A DNA stretch of 64,000 nt from JANLYC01 sp963750495 (GTDB lineage Bacteria; Actinomycetota; Actinomycetes; Propionibacteriales; Nocardioidaceae). Location: the NCBI GenBank assembly GCA_963750495.1, contig CAVVQV010000004.1, positions 1,116,001-1,180,000 of the forward strand. Direction: 5' to 3'. The notes under the pieces were generated by a model. The model saw nothing but the letters and a program-made list of their open reading frames with translations, was not told where the DNA came from and did not search any database. Positions 50,802-58,519 of the stretch are shown one piece after another; within the stretch, counting starts at the first letter, position 1, and each line of letters opens with the position of its first letter. The translations under genes and the position numbers were made by a program.

Positions 50802-50816
50802 CGAACACATGTTCGA
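50801..50816. promoter_or_regulatory. LexA (SOS) box over the DUF222/HNH start codon
   Basis: TCGAAC-ACAT-GTTCGA is a perfect match to the actinobacterial LexA consensus TCGAAC-N4-GTTCGA. It covers the presumed transcription start and the ATG (50809-50811). DUF222 (13E12) genes of Mycobacterium tuberculosis are known to carry such boxes (family knowledge). Confidence 0.85.
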
Positions 50817-52242
50817 TATCAACCTCAGTGCCCTCGACGAGCCGGCCACCCTGGCCGCCGCCGAGCACGCACGCGCGGTCGTCGAACAAGGCGAGGTCAG
50901 GTTGTTGCAGACCGCGGCCCATTGGGCCGATCTGCACAGTGAGCTCGCCCGGGCGACGAGTCCGCTGCTGCCCGGGTCGGAGCAGCTGGTCTGTTTCGGC
51001 GGGGACGGGACACCTGGGGTGGCGGAGTTCGCCCCGGCCGAGCTCGGCGTCGTCCTCGCGACCTCGTCCAGTGCCGCGGAGCGGCTGGTCGGCGACGCGT
51101 TGGATCTGCGTCACCGCCTCCCACGGCTGTGGGCGCGGATCGTGGCGGGTGAGGTGAAGCCGTGGATCGGCCGCAGGTGCGCCGAAGCAACCCGCCACCT
51201 GTCCATGGACACCGTGGCGGTGGTAGACCGGCGCATCGCGAAATATGCGCACTCCCTGTCGTGGGGCCGGATCGACGCCATCATCGCCGCCTGCTGGATG
51301 GAGTGCGACCCTGAGGCTGCCGCTGAAGCCGATGAGGCGGCTCAGGGGTCGTTGGGGGTGTGGCTCCAAGACCACCAGCCCGGCCAGGCCGGTACCGGCG
51401 AGATCTTCATCCGGGCCGAAGCACCGGACGCGTTACGGTTCAACGCTTCGATCGGTGGCCTCGCGACCGGCCTCGGTGCTCTGGGTGATACCCGCCCGGT
51501 CGATGCGCGGCGGGCGGCCGCGGTCGGGATCCTGGCCAACCCGCAACATGCCCTGGACCTGTTCGCTCACATCGATGCTGCCACCGGCCAGGCCGAACCC
51601 GTCGACCCCGGCGACCCGACCGAATCGGTCGAGACCTCCGCGCCGACGCGGCGACCCGTGGACACCCGCCCGGACGTGACGTTGTATGTCCACCTCACCG
51701 ACCAGGCCCTGGTCACCGGACACGGCGTGGCCAGGGTGGAGCAGGTCGGACCCGTCACCCTCGACCGGGTCAAGACGTGGCTCGGCCACGCCAACGTGAC
51801 CGTGAAACCGGTGATCGACCTCAACGACCAGGTCCCGGTCGATGCCTATGAGATCCCCGACCGGATCCGCGAAGCGATCCACCTCGCCATCCCGGTCGAC
51901 TGCTTCCCGTATGCCACCTCCAGCCGAAGATCCGGCGACATCGACCACACCATTCCGTTCGTCAAACCTGACGAGGGTGGGCCACCGGGCCAGACCGGCC
52001 TCGGCAAGCTCGGCCCCATCACCCGCTTCCACCACCGGGTCAAGACCCACGGCCACTGGCAAGTCGTGCAACCCTTCACCGGCGTCTTCGTCTGGCGCAC
52101 CCCGCACCGGCCGCTATCTACCTGGTCGACCACACCGGCACCCAGCGGCACCCACCGGCCAGTCTCACCTGCACTGCCCTGCCGCTGCCGGCTGCCTGAA
52201 AACTTCCCACTCGGCTCCTCGATCTCGACGGGCCTGTCCTGA
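50809..52242 (+). CDS. DUF222/HNH endonuclease-domain protein, 3-prime end frameshifted
   Basis: A 477-aa frame. DUF222 occupies about 1-300 (AEHARAVVEQGEVRLLQTAAHW and following), and the HNH domain starts at GDIDHTIPF (near 383) with HHRVKTHGHWQV. After residue 433 (WRTPH) the family ending GRYYLVDHTGTQ is out of frame: one extra C near 52108 and one near 52118 would have to be removed to restore it, with a stop then at 52197-52199. As written, the last 44 residues are unrelated. The HNH core precedes the shifts, so function may remain. A LexA box covers the start. It is a second copy of the family broken at 25972. Confidence 0.85.
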   Translation: MFDINLSALDEPATLAAAEHARAVVEQGEVRLLQTAAHWADLHSELARATSPLLPGSEQLVCFGGDGTPGVAEFAPAELGVVLATSSSAAERLVGDALDLRHRLPRLWARIVAGEVKPWIGRRCAEATRHLSMDTVAVVDRRIAKYAHSLSWGRIDAIIAACWMECDPEAAAEADEAAQGSLGVWLQDHQPGQAGTGEIFIRAEAPDALRFNASIGGLATGLGALGDTRPVDARRAAAVGILANPQHALDLFAHIDAATGQAEPVDPGDPTESVETSAPTRRPVDTRPDVTLYVHLTDQALVTGHGVARVEQVGPVTLDRVKTWLGHANVTVKPVIDLNDQVPVDAYEIPDRIREAIHLAIPVDCFPYATSSRRSGDIDHTIPFVKPDEGGPPGQTGLGKLGPITRFHHRVKTHGHWQVVQPFTGVFVWRTPHRPLSTWSTTPAPSGTHRPVSPALPCRCRLPENFPLGSSISTGLS

Positions 52243-52540
52243 GCCCGTCGTAGGACTCGATCAGCGGGTCGGCACCCCGGTCGCACGGCTAAGCCGGTTG
52301 AGGGCGGACGGCAAGGTCCGGGAACCGGTCGGCGTGGATGGGCGACGAGCGAGGCTGGTTGCCGCGCCGGTCCCGGTCCCAGAGTCCGGACCGCAACCGG
52401 CCCCCTGCACCCCAGGGCCATCGACTGGGAGGTCACGCGGCCACAAGCACCAGAAGACCTGCGCAAGCTCCCAGCCTGTGGTTCGGCCCAGCTGATCTCG
52501 AGACGCCCGTCCCGAGCCGGTTGTAGCACTTGACCAGCGG
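52221..52540. repeat. Pair of 47-bp related repeats around an intergenic stretch
   Basis: The segments 52221-52267 and 52494-52540 both start GATCTCGA and end CAGCGG. They align without gaps with 37 of 47 identical bases. They lie in the same orientation, 226 bases apart, between the HNH and mutase genes. They resemble REP-type intergenic repeats; the origin is not known. Confidence 0.6.
52226..52250 (+). terminator. Hairpin at the 3-prime end of the DUF222/HNH gene
   Basis: CGACGGGC (52226-52233) and GCCCGTCG (52243-52250) form a perfect 8-bp stem with a 9-base loop, within the first 47-bp repeat. It is placed to end the HNH transcript. Confidence 0.5.
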
Positions 52541-52557
52541 AGCGGAGCACGCCTCGG
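52243..52557. other. Intergenic region without a gene
   Basis: These 315 bases between the HNH and mutase stops hold most of the two 47-bp repeats and the hairpin. Apart from these I see no coding frame, RNA gene or regulatory site. The region between the repeats is GC-rich and unremarkable. Confidence 0.6.
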
Positions 52558-54138
52558 TCAGAAGGCGTCGGGGGGCTGGTAGACGCCCCACACCTCACGC
52601 AGCGCGTCGCAAACCTCGCCGACCGTGGCTCGGGCAGCGAGCGCAGCCTTCATCGGCACCAGCACGTTGTCCGTACCCTCGGCAGCGGCTCGCAGCTGGC
52701 CCAGCAGCCGGTCGACGTCGGACTGGTCGCGGCTGGCGCGCAGCCGGGCCAGCCGCTCGGCCTGCTGTGCCTCGATCGCCGGGTCGACGCGCAGCGGCTC
52801 GTACGGGTCCTCGACGTCGACGGTGAAGCGGTTGAGGCCGACCACGGTGCGGTCGCCACTGTCGATCTCCTGGGCGATCCGGTACGCCGACTTCTCTATC
52901 TCGTTCTTCTGGAAGCCCTTCTCGATCGCCGCCACCGCGCCGCCGAGGTCCTCGACGGCCGCCATCAGGCCGCGCGCCACGCCCTCGACCTCATCGGTCA
53001 GCGACTCCACGGCATACGAGCCGGCGAACGGGTCGACCGTGGCCGTCACATCGGTCTCGTAGGCGATGACCTGCTGGGTCCGCAGGGCGAGCCGAGCAGC
53101 CTTCTGTGTCGGCAGCGCGATCGCCTCGTCGAACGAGTTGGTGTGCAGCGACTGGGTGCCCCCGAGCACCGCCGCCAACGCCTGCACCGTGACGCGGACC
53201 AGATTGACCTCGGGCTGCTGCGCGGTGAGCTGCACGCCCGCCGTCTGGGTGTGGAACCGGAGCATCAGTGACTTGGGGTTCTTGGCCCCGAACTCGTCGC
53301 GCATCACGCTCGACCAGATCCGTCGAGCGGCCCGGAACTTCGCGACCTCCTCGAGCAACGAGGTGCGCGAGACGAAGAAGAAGGCCAGCCGAGGTGCGAA
53401 CTCGTCCACGTCCTGACCGGACGCGATGGCTGCGCGGACGTACTCGATGCCGTTGGCCAGCGTGAAGGCGATCTCCTGCGCAGGAGTCGCCCCGGCCTCG
53501 GCCATGTGGTAGCCGGAGATCGAGATCGTGTTCCACCGCGGCATCTCCTCGCGGCAGTACGTGAAGATGTCGGTGATGAGCCGAAGCGAGTGCTGCGGCG
53601 GGTAGATGTACGTGCCGCGTGCGATGTACTCCTTGAGCACGTCGTTCTGGGTCGTGCCCGTGAGCTGTTCGCTCGGCACACCCTGCTCCTCGGCGACGAG
53701 TTGATAGAGCAGCATGAGCAGCGCGGCAGGAGCGTTGATGGTCATCGACGTCGAGACCTGGTCGAGCGGGATGCCGTCGAAGAGCAGGCGCATGTCCTCG
53801 ATCGAGTCGATCGCCACCCCGACCTTGCCGACCTCGCCGTGGGCGATCGGCGCGTCGGAGTCGTAGCCCATCTGGGTCGGCAGGTCGAAAGCGACCGACA
53901 GCCCGGTCGTGCCGGCCTCGATGAGCTGGTGATAGCGCTGGTTCGACTCCACGGCCGTACCGAAACCGGCGTACTGACGCATGGTCCACGGACGCCCGGT
54001 GTACATCGACTCGTAGACGCCTCGCGTGTAGGGGAACGAGCCTGGCCGGCCGAGCCTCTCCTCGGCATCCCAGTCCTTCAATGCTTCCGGCCCGTAGACG
54101 GGCTCGAACGGCAGACCGGACTCGGTGTTTCGGCTCAT
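52558..54138 (-). CDS. Acyl-CoA mutase large subunit (methylmalonyl-CoA mutase family, no B12 domain)
   Basis: A 526-aa protein equal to the TIM-barrel part of methylmalonyl-CoA mutase. FPYTRGVYESMYTGRPWTMR and RQYAGFGTAVESNQRY begin the barrel, LSVAFDLPTQMGYDSD follows, and TQNDVLKEYIARGTYIYPP includes the Arg that binds the methylmalonyl carboxylate in MCM (Gln in isobutyryl-CoA mutases; from memory). The C-terminal cobalamin domain is absent, so a separate small B12 subunit is needed; none is in the window. The nearest upstream gene is a threonine dehydratase 89 bases away, hinting at branched-chain or propionyl metabolism (weak inference). Confidence 0.93.
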   Translation of the reverse strand: MSRNTESGLPFEPVYGPEALKDWDAEERLGRPGSFPYTRGVYESMYTGRPWTMRQYAGFGTAVESNQRYHQLIEAGTTGLSVAFDLPTQMGYDSDAPIAHGEVGKVGVAIDSIEDMRLLFDGIPLDQVSTSMTINAPAALLMLLYQLVAEEQGVPSEQLTGTTQNDVLKEYIARGTYIYPPQHSLRLITDIFTYCREEMPRWNTISISGYHMAEAGATPAQEIAFTLANGIEYVRAAIASGQDVDEFAPRLAFFFVSRTSLLEEVAKFRAARRIWSSVMRDEFGAKNPKSLMLRFHTQTAGVQLTAQQPEVNLVRVTVQALAAVLGGTQSLHTNSFDEAIALPTQKAARLALRTQQVIAYETDVTATVDPFAGSYAVESLTDEVEGVARGLMAAVEDLGGAVAAIEKGFQKNEIEKSAYRIAQEIDSGDRTVVGLNRFTVDVEDPYEPLRVDPAIEAQQAERLARLRASRDQSDVDRLLGQLRAAAEGTDNVLVPMKAALAARATVGEVCDALREVWGVYQPPDAF

Positions 54139-54227
54139 GGGCGACAGAGTACGGCGCTCGCTGCCCCTGCCGCACCGCTGGACCGCGAGGGACTTCTCAC
54201 ACAGCCGCGCGCATCGCGACTGGCACC

Positions 54228-55163
54228 TCAGGCGGGGAAGGTCTCGTTGTTGCCTCCCGACACGACCACGACGACGACCAGCCCGGCGTCGACCGGGACA
54301 CGATGGGAGAGCAGTGCGGCCAGCGCGACACAGGCACCGGGCTCCGCCAGCACGCGGGCTGCCTCCCAGAGCAGCCGGCGCGCCGCCACGATCGCCTCCT
54401 CGGCGACGAGCACCGCCTGGACCGCGTGCTTGGACGCCACCGCGAAGGCGATGTCCCCGACGGCCGGCGCTCCGAGTGAGTCAGCGGCGAGCCCGCCGAC
54501 ATCGACCGGAACCGGCCCACCCGCCGCGAGGGCGCGCGCGAGGTCCGGGCAGGCCTCCGGTTCGACCGGCTGAACCGGGGCGTGCCCCTCCAACGCGACC
54601 GCCAATCCGGAGTAAAGGCCGCCACCACCGCAGCCGACGAGCACGCGATCGGCGGTCGGCACCTGTTCCTCGATCTCGAGACCCGTCGTCCCTGCTCCGG
54701 CCACCGTCTCGAACGTGTCATAAGGGTGCAGTAACGGGAGGTCGTGCTCAGCGGCGTACGCGCGGCAGGCCTCGAGCGCCTCCTTGACGTAGCCGTCCAC
54801 GGCATGGATCCGACCGCCGTACGACCGGATCCGCTCGAGCTTGGCCGGTGTCGCGTTGGCCGGCACGAAGACCTCAGCCGTCATCCCGGCACGCCGGGCC
54901 GCCCAGGACACCGCCGCGGCGTGGTTGCCGCCCGAGGCCGCGCAGACACCTGGGGTGTCGGGCGGCAACGACAACACGGAGTTCAACGCTCCACGCGCCT
55001 TGAACGACCCGGTGTGCTGGGTCAGCTCGAGCTTGAGGACGACCTCAGCCGACACCCCGTGCTCGCGCAGGTCGATCGCCAGCACCGGAGTGCGACGTAC
55101 TCCCCCGGCGATCCGGGTAGCCGCATCCTCGACATCGGCGCGACCCGGAACCAGCACCGTCAC
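54228..55163 (-). CDS. Threonine/serine dehydratase (PLP fold type II)
   Basis: A 311-aa enzyme. The PLP lysine is in HTGSFKARGALNS, the phosphate-binding/asparagine loop is ASGGNHAAAVSWAA, and the glycine loop is VGCGGGGLYSGLA. There is no C-terminal ACT/regulatory domain, so it is the short, catabolic type. GTG 55163 overlaps the YihY stop (GTGA, 55160-55163); upstream extension would only cover YihY. Substrate is likely L-threonine or L-serine. Confidence 0.92.
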   Translation of the reverse strand: MTVLVPGRADVEDAATRIAGGVRRTPVLAIDLREHGVSAEVVLKLELTQHTGSFKARGALNSVLSLPPDTPGVCAASGGNHAAAVSWAARRAGMTAEVFVPANATPAKLERIRSYGGRIHAVDGYVKEALEACRAYAAEHDLPLLHPYDTFETVAGAGTTGLEIEEQVPTADRVLVGCGGGGLYSGLAVALEGHAPVQPVEPEACPDLARALAAGGPVPVDVGGLAADSLGAPAVGDIAFAVASKHAVQAVLVAEEAIVAARRLLWEAARVLAEPGACVALAALLSHRVPVDAGLVVVVVVSGGNNETFPA

Positions 55164-56266
55164 CGGTCGTCGTCCCGCCGGCTGAGAACCGCGGCGGCCA
55201 CGGCAGCAGCGGCCGCACCGACGAGCGCACTGCCGGCGTCGAACCGGCCCTTCGGCGACGGCGTCGGCGCCTGCCTGTGCGCCATCACGGGGACTCGCGC
55301 GTTGACCGGTGCCACCGCCGCTGCAGCCACGAAGGCCTCGGACTTCGCCCGACGACTCTCGATCGCGGCCGTGGAAAGCTCCGACGTCATGGCCCAGGCG
55401 GCGCCGTACATGATGATGCGGGAGAAGTAGTTGATCCAGACCACGAGCGTGATCGCGATGGCCAGCGGAGCGAAGGGACTGCCGCCGACGCCCCCCAGCA
55501 CGTTCACGACGACCTGCTTGAGGACCTCGAACGCCAGCGCACCCAGCAGCGCGCCCTGCCACAGCGCCCGTGTCGGGATGTCGGGGTCGGGCAGCACCCA
55601 GTAGATGATGAACAGCAGCAGGGTGCTCGCGGCCACACCGAGCACCAGTCCGACGAGCCACACGACCGGCTGGGCGAGGCCGAAGCCGTCGAGCCCCATC
55701 GACGACACGATGTCGTCGGTCAGTCCCTTGACGACGCCGCTGATGCCGACCGAGACGATCAGCACGAGGCCGATGACCACCATGGTCGCCAGGTCGACCC
55801 CTTTGCCCACGACGAAGCTGCGACGCCGCGACTCCGGGACCTGGAACGCGTCGCGCAGGGCCTTGCGCATGCCTGACAGCCAGCCCAGCCCGGAGTAGAG
55901 GACACCGGCGAAGCCGATCACCCCGGCGAAGGCCTTGGCATCCTCGATGTCCTTGAGACTGATCGTCCCGGGTTGGCCGTCGCTGCTGATGACGCCCGGC
56001 AGCAACTGCTCGATCGCCGTGATGAGGTTCTCGCGGGCGTCGGGGTAGGCGATGCTGACGTAGCCGACGACTGCGAACGCCAGCGCGAGGATCGGGAAGA
56101 ACGACAAGAACCCGAAGTACGTCACGGCCCCGGCCAGCACGTTGCCCTGGATCTTGGCGTAGTGCGCCTGCATCCGGACGACATGATCGACGAACGGATA
56201 TCTCGCGCGCAGCCTCTCGATGCGGCCCTTCGCCTTCGACCCGATGCCCTGCTTGTCTTCAGCCAT
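55160..56266 (-). CDS. YihY/BrkB-family inner membrane protein
   Basis: A 368-aa protein with six hydrophobic segments. The family blocks are AGAVTYFGFLSFFPILALAF, AGVLYSGLGWLSGMRKALRD and PTRALWQGALLGALAFEVLK. The C-terminus is Ala-rich and basic, ending after AAAAVAAAVLSRRDDDR. Function is poorly known. It is coupled to the dehydratase by a GTGA overlap and lies 59 bases after the RNA ligase-like gene. Confidence 0.93.
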   Translation of the reverse strand: MAEDKQGIGSKAKGRIERLRARYPFVDHVVRMQAHYAKIQGNVLAGAVTYFGFLSFFPILALAFAVVGYVSIAYPDARENLITAIEQLLPGVISSDGQPGTISLKDIEDAKAFAGVIGFAGVLYSGLGWLSGMRKALRDAFQVPESRRRSFVVGKGVDLATMVVIGLVLIVSVGISGVVKGLTDDIVSSMGLDGFGLAQPVVWLVGLVLGVAASTLLLFIIYWVLPDPDIPTRALWQGALLGALAFEVLKQVVVNVLGGVGGSPFAPLAIAITLVVWINYFSRIIMYGAAWAMTSELSTAAIESRRAKSEAFVAAAAVAPVNARVPVMAHRQAPTPSPKGRFDAGSALVGAAAAAVAAAVLSRRDDDR

Positions 56267-56325
56267 AGCTCTTTCCTACCGGGTCCGGCAGGGGATCACA
56301 CCCGGCGGATGCCCGATGAGTGGGA

Positions 56326-56868
56326 TCAACCCTCGAGGGCAAACGTACGGAACGGGCGCCACACGCCGTCGTCGCCGTGGACGTAGAGGTGGAAGTCGAC
56401 CACGTCGAAGGAGCAGTCGAAGTCCGCCAGGGCGTCGTACGCGTGGTCGAGCGCAGCCTCGTCGAGGTGATGCGCCACGGTCACGTGCGGGTGGTACGGG
56501 AACGACAGGTCCTGGTGCAACGGTCCGCTTCGCGCGGCTCCCGCCAGCAGTTCGCAGGCGGAGATGCCTTCGGAGACAGCAATGAAGACGACGGGCGACA
56601 CCGGCCGGAAGGTTGCCGTCCCGCGCAGCCGCAGTGGAAACGGAGATCGGTCCGCCGCGACAGTCGCCAGGTGCCGTTCCACGACGTCGAGGTCGACCGT
56701 CACATCGGTCGGCGGAACGAGCGTGATGTGGGTCGGGATCGCCCCCGCTTGCGGGTCGCCGAACGATGCTCGGTGCTGTTGCAGCTCCGCCGCCCACGGT
56801 TCCGGTATGGCGATGGCGACGCCGATCGTGAACACTCCCGAGACCTTACCGGTGCGAATGGTGCTCAT
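56326..56868 (-). CDS. 2-prime-5-prime RNA ligase/phosphodiesterase family protein
   Basis: A 180-aa protein with the two HxT-type motifs of the 2H phosphoesterase superfamily, PTHITLVPP and HPHVTVAHH. Substrate may be a cyclic phosphate on RNA or a nucleotide. The start overlaps the trpS stop as ATGA (56865-56868), so it is coupled to trpS. An in-frame ATG is chosen; a later GTG within the first ten codons is possible. Confidence 0.9.
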   Translation of the reverse strand: MSTIRTGKVSGVFTIGVAIAIPEPWAAELQQHRASFGDPQAGAIPTHITLVPPTDVTVDLDVVERHLATVAADRSPFPLRLRGTATFRPVSPVVFIAVSEGISACELLAGAARSGPLHQDLSFPYHPHVTVAHHLDEAALDHAYDALADFDCSFDVVDFHLYVHGDDGVWRPFRTFALEG

Positions 56869-57893
56869 CGAGCCGGCACGAAGCCGATGCGCTCGTAGGC
56901 GTGAGCCAACGTCGTGGCCGCTACGGCGCGGGCACGCTCGGCTCCGTTGTGCAGGATCGCGTCGAGCTCCACGCGGTCATCGAGGAGCTCGAGCGTTCGC
57001 GTGCGGAACGGCGTGGTGAACTCCTCGACCAGCTGTCCGAGGTCTTTCTTGAGGTCGCCGTAGCCACGGCCGTTGTACTCCGTGGCGATGTCGTCGACGG
57101 TGCGGCCCGACAGTGCCGCGAAGATCGTGAGGAGGTTGGAGACGCCGGGCTTGTTGTCCTCGTCGAAGTACACCTCGCGGCCGGAGTCGGTGACAGCCGA
57201 CCTGATCTTCTTCGCGGACTTCTTGGGGTCGTCGAGGAGCTCGACGATGCCGGCCGGAGACGACGCCGACTTGCTCATCTTCGCGGTCGGCTCCTGCAGG
57301 TCGGTGATCTTGGCGGTGTCCTTGATGATGTGCGGTTCGGGAATCACGAACGTCTCACCGAAGCGATGGTTGAAGCGCCCGCCGAGGTCGCGGGTCAGCT
57401 CCAGGTGCTGACGCTGGTCCTCGCCCACCGGAACCCGGTTGGCCTGGTAGAGCAGGATGTCGGCGGCCTGCAGGACGGGGTAGGTGAAGAGGCCGACCGT
57501 CGTCCGGTCCTGGCCGCCCTTGGCCGACTTGTCCTTGAACTGGGTCATCCGGGCAGCCTCGCCGTACCCGGTGATGCAACCGAGCACCCACGCCAGCTGA
57601 GCGTGCTCCGCGACGTGCGACTGGACGAACAGCGTGCACTGCTCCGGATCGACGCCCATCGCGATCAGCTGCGCCGCCGACACGAGCGTCCGTTCGCGCA
57701 GCAGTGCCGGGTCGTGCTCCACCGTGATGGCGTGCAGGTCGACGATGCAGTAGAACGCGTCGTGGTCGAACTGCAGCGCCACCCACTGTCGTAGCGCACC
57801 GAGGTAGTTGCCGAGGTGGAACGAGTCGGCCGTCGGCTGGATGCCGGACAGCACGCGTGGGCGCGACGGAGTCGCGGCTGCTGGGGTGGACAT
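56865..57893 (-). CDS. trpS: Tryptophanyl-tRNA synthetase
   Basis: A 342-aa class I synthetase. The HIGH-like motif is SFHLGNYLGALRQW, KMSKS appears exactly (TAKMSKSASSP), and MTQFKDKSAK and GEDQRQHLELTRDL are further family blocks. Length is typical. ATG 57893 is chosen; ATG 57902 in the same frame would add 3 residues. It starts the trpS-RNA ligase-YihY-dehydratase series on the minus strand and is divergent from a sigma factor gene. Confidence 0.97.
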   Translation of the reverse strand: MSTPAAATPSRPRVLSGIQPTADSFHLGNYLGALRQWVALQFDHDAFYCIVDLHAITVEHDPALLRERTLVSAAQLIAMGVDPEQCTLFVQSHVAEHAQLAWVLGCITGYGEAARMTQFKDKSAKGGQDRTTVGLFTYPVLQAADILLYQANRVPVGEDQRQHLELTRDLGGRFNHRFGETFVIPEPHIIKDTAKITDLQEPTAKMSKSASSPAGIVELLDDPKKSAKKIRSAVTDSGREVYFDEDNKPGVSNLLTIFAALSGRTVDDIATEYNGRGYGDLKKDLGQLVEEFTTPFRTRTLELLDDRVELDAILHNGAERARAVAATTLAHAYERIGFVPAR

Positions 57894-58015
57894 GGCCGCC
57901 ATTGTGTCAATCTCACCGGCCAACCCCGATGCTGGGTGCACGGATGCAACCAAAGCAGCTTCCCGGGAGTCGCGTGGTTGAGACTGGCTGACAGCCAGGT
58001 GGTCCAGGGGGTGCG

Positions 58016-58519
58016 ATGACGAACGAGGAGTTCGTTCAGGAGGTCTACGGAGCGAGCTATCGGCGCCTCGTGGGCCAGCTGTACGCCGTCTGTGGCGATC
58101 TGCCGACAGCCGAGGACATCGTCCAGGAGGCGTTCGTCCGCGCCGTCGCCCATGCCCGGACGTTCCGGAAGACAGACAACCCGGAGGCCTGGCTGCGCAG
58201 GGTGGCGCTCAACGTGCACCACAGCCGCTGGCGACGGATGAAGCGTCACGCGGGGCTGACCGCGCGTATCACCCCGCGTCCCGAGACCGAGTACGGGTAC
58301 GAGCTGTCCCCGGACCACGTCGCTCTCGTTCGTGCCTTGGCCGAGCTGCCTTCCGCCCAGCGTGAGGCAGTCGTGCTGCACCATGTCGCCGACCTTCCCG
58401 TCCACGAGATCGCGGCCTCGCTGGGGGTGCCCAGCGGGACCGTCAAGGCACGACTGGTACGGGGGCGGGCAGCCCTCGCAACCGCCCTGGCCGAGCGAGA
58501 GGAGGGGCACCATGTCTGA
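58016..58519 (+). CDS. SigE-family (ECF) RNA polymerase sigma factor
   Basis: A 167-aa ECF sigma factor. Region 2: LPTAEDIVQEAFVRAVAHA and NPEAWLRRVALNV. Region 4: LPSAQREAVVLHHVADLPVH and EIAASLGVPSGTVKARLVRG. ATG 58016 has a GGGGGTGCG stretch upstream. The downstream membrane-bound propeller gene overlaps by 8 bases and is the likely regulatory partner. Confidence 0.92.
   Translation: MTNEEFVQEVYGASYRRLVGQLYAVCGDLPTAEDIVQEAFVRAVAHARTFRKTDNPEAWLRRVALNVHHSRWRRMKRHAGLTARITPRPETEYGYELSPDHVALVRALAELPSAQREAVVLHHVADLPVHEIAASLGVPSGTVKARLVRGRAALATALAEREEGHHV

Noticed and set aside
52221..52540. Insertion sequence bounded by repeats
   Set aside because: The flanking repeats are direct and diverged, the 226 bases between carry no transposase frame, and no target duplication is visible.
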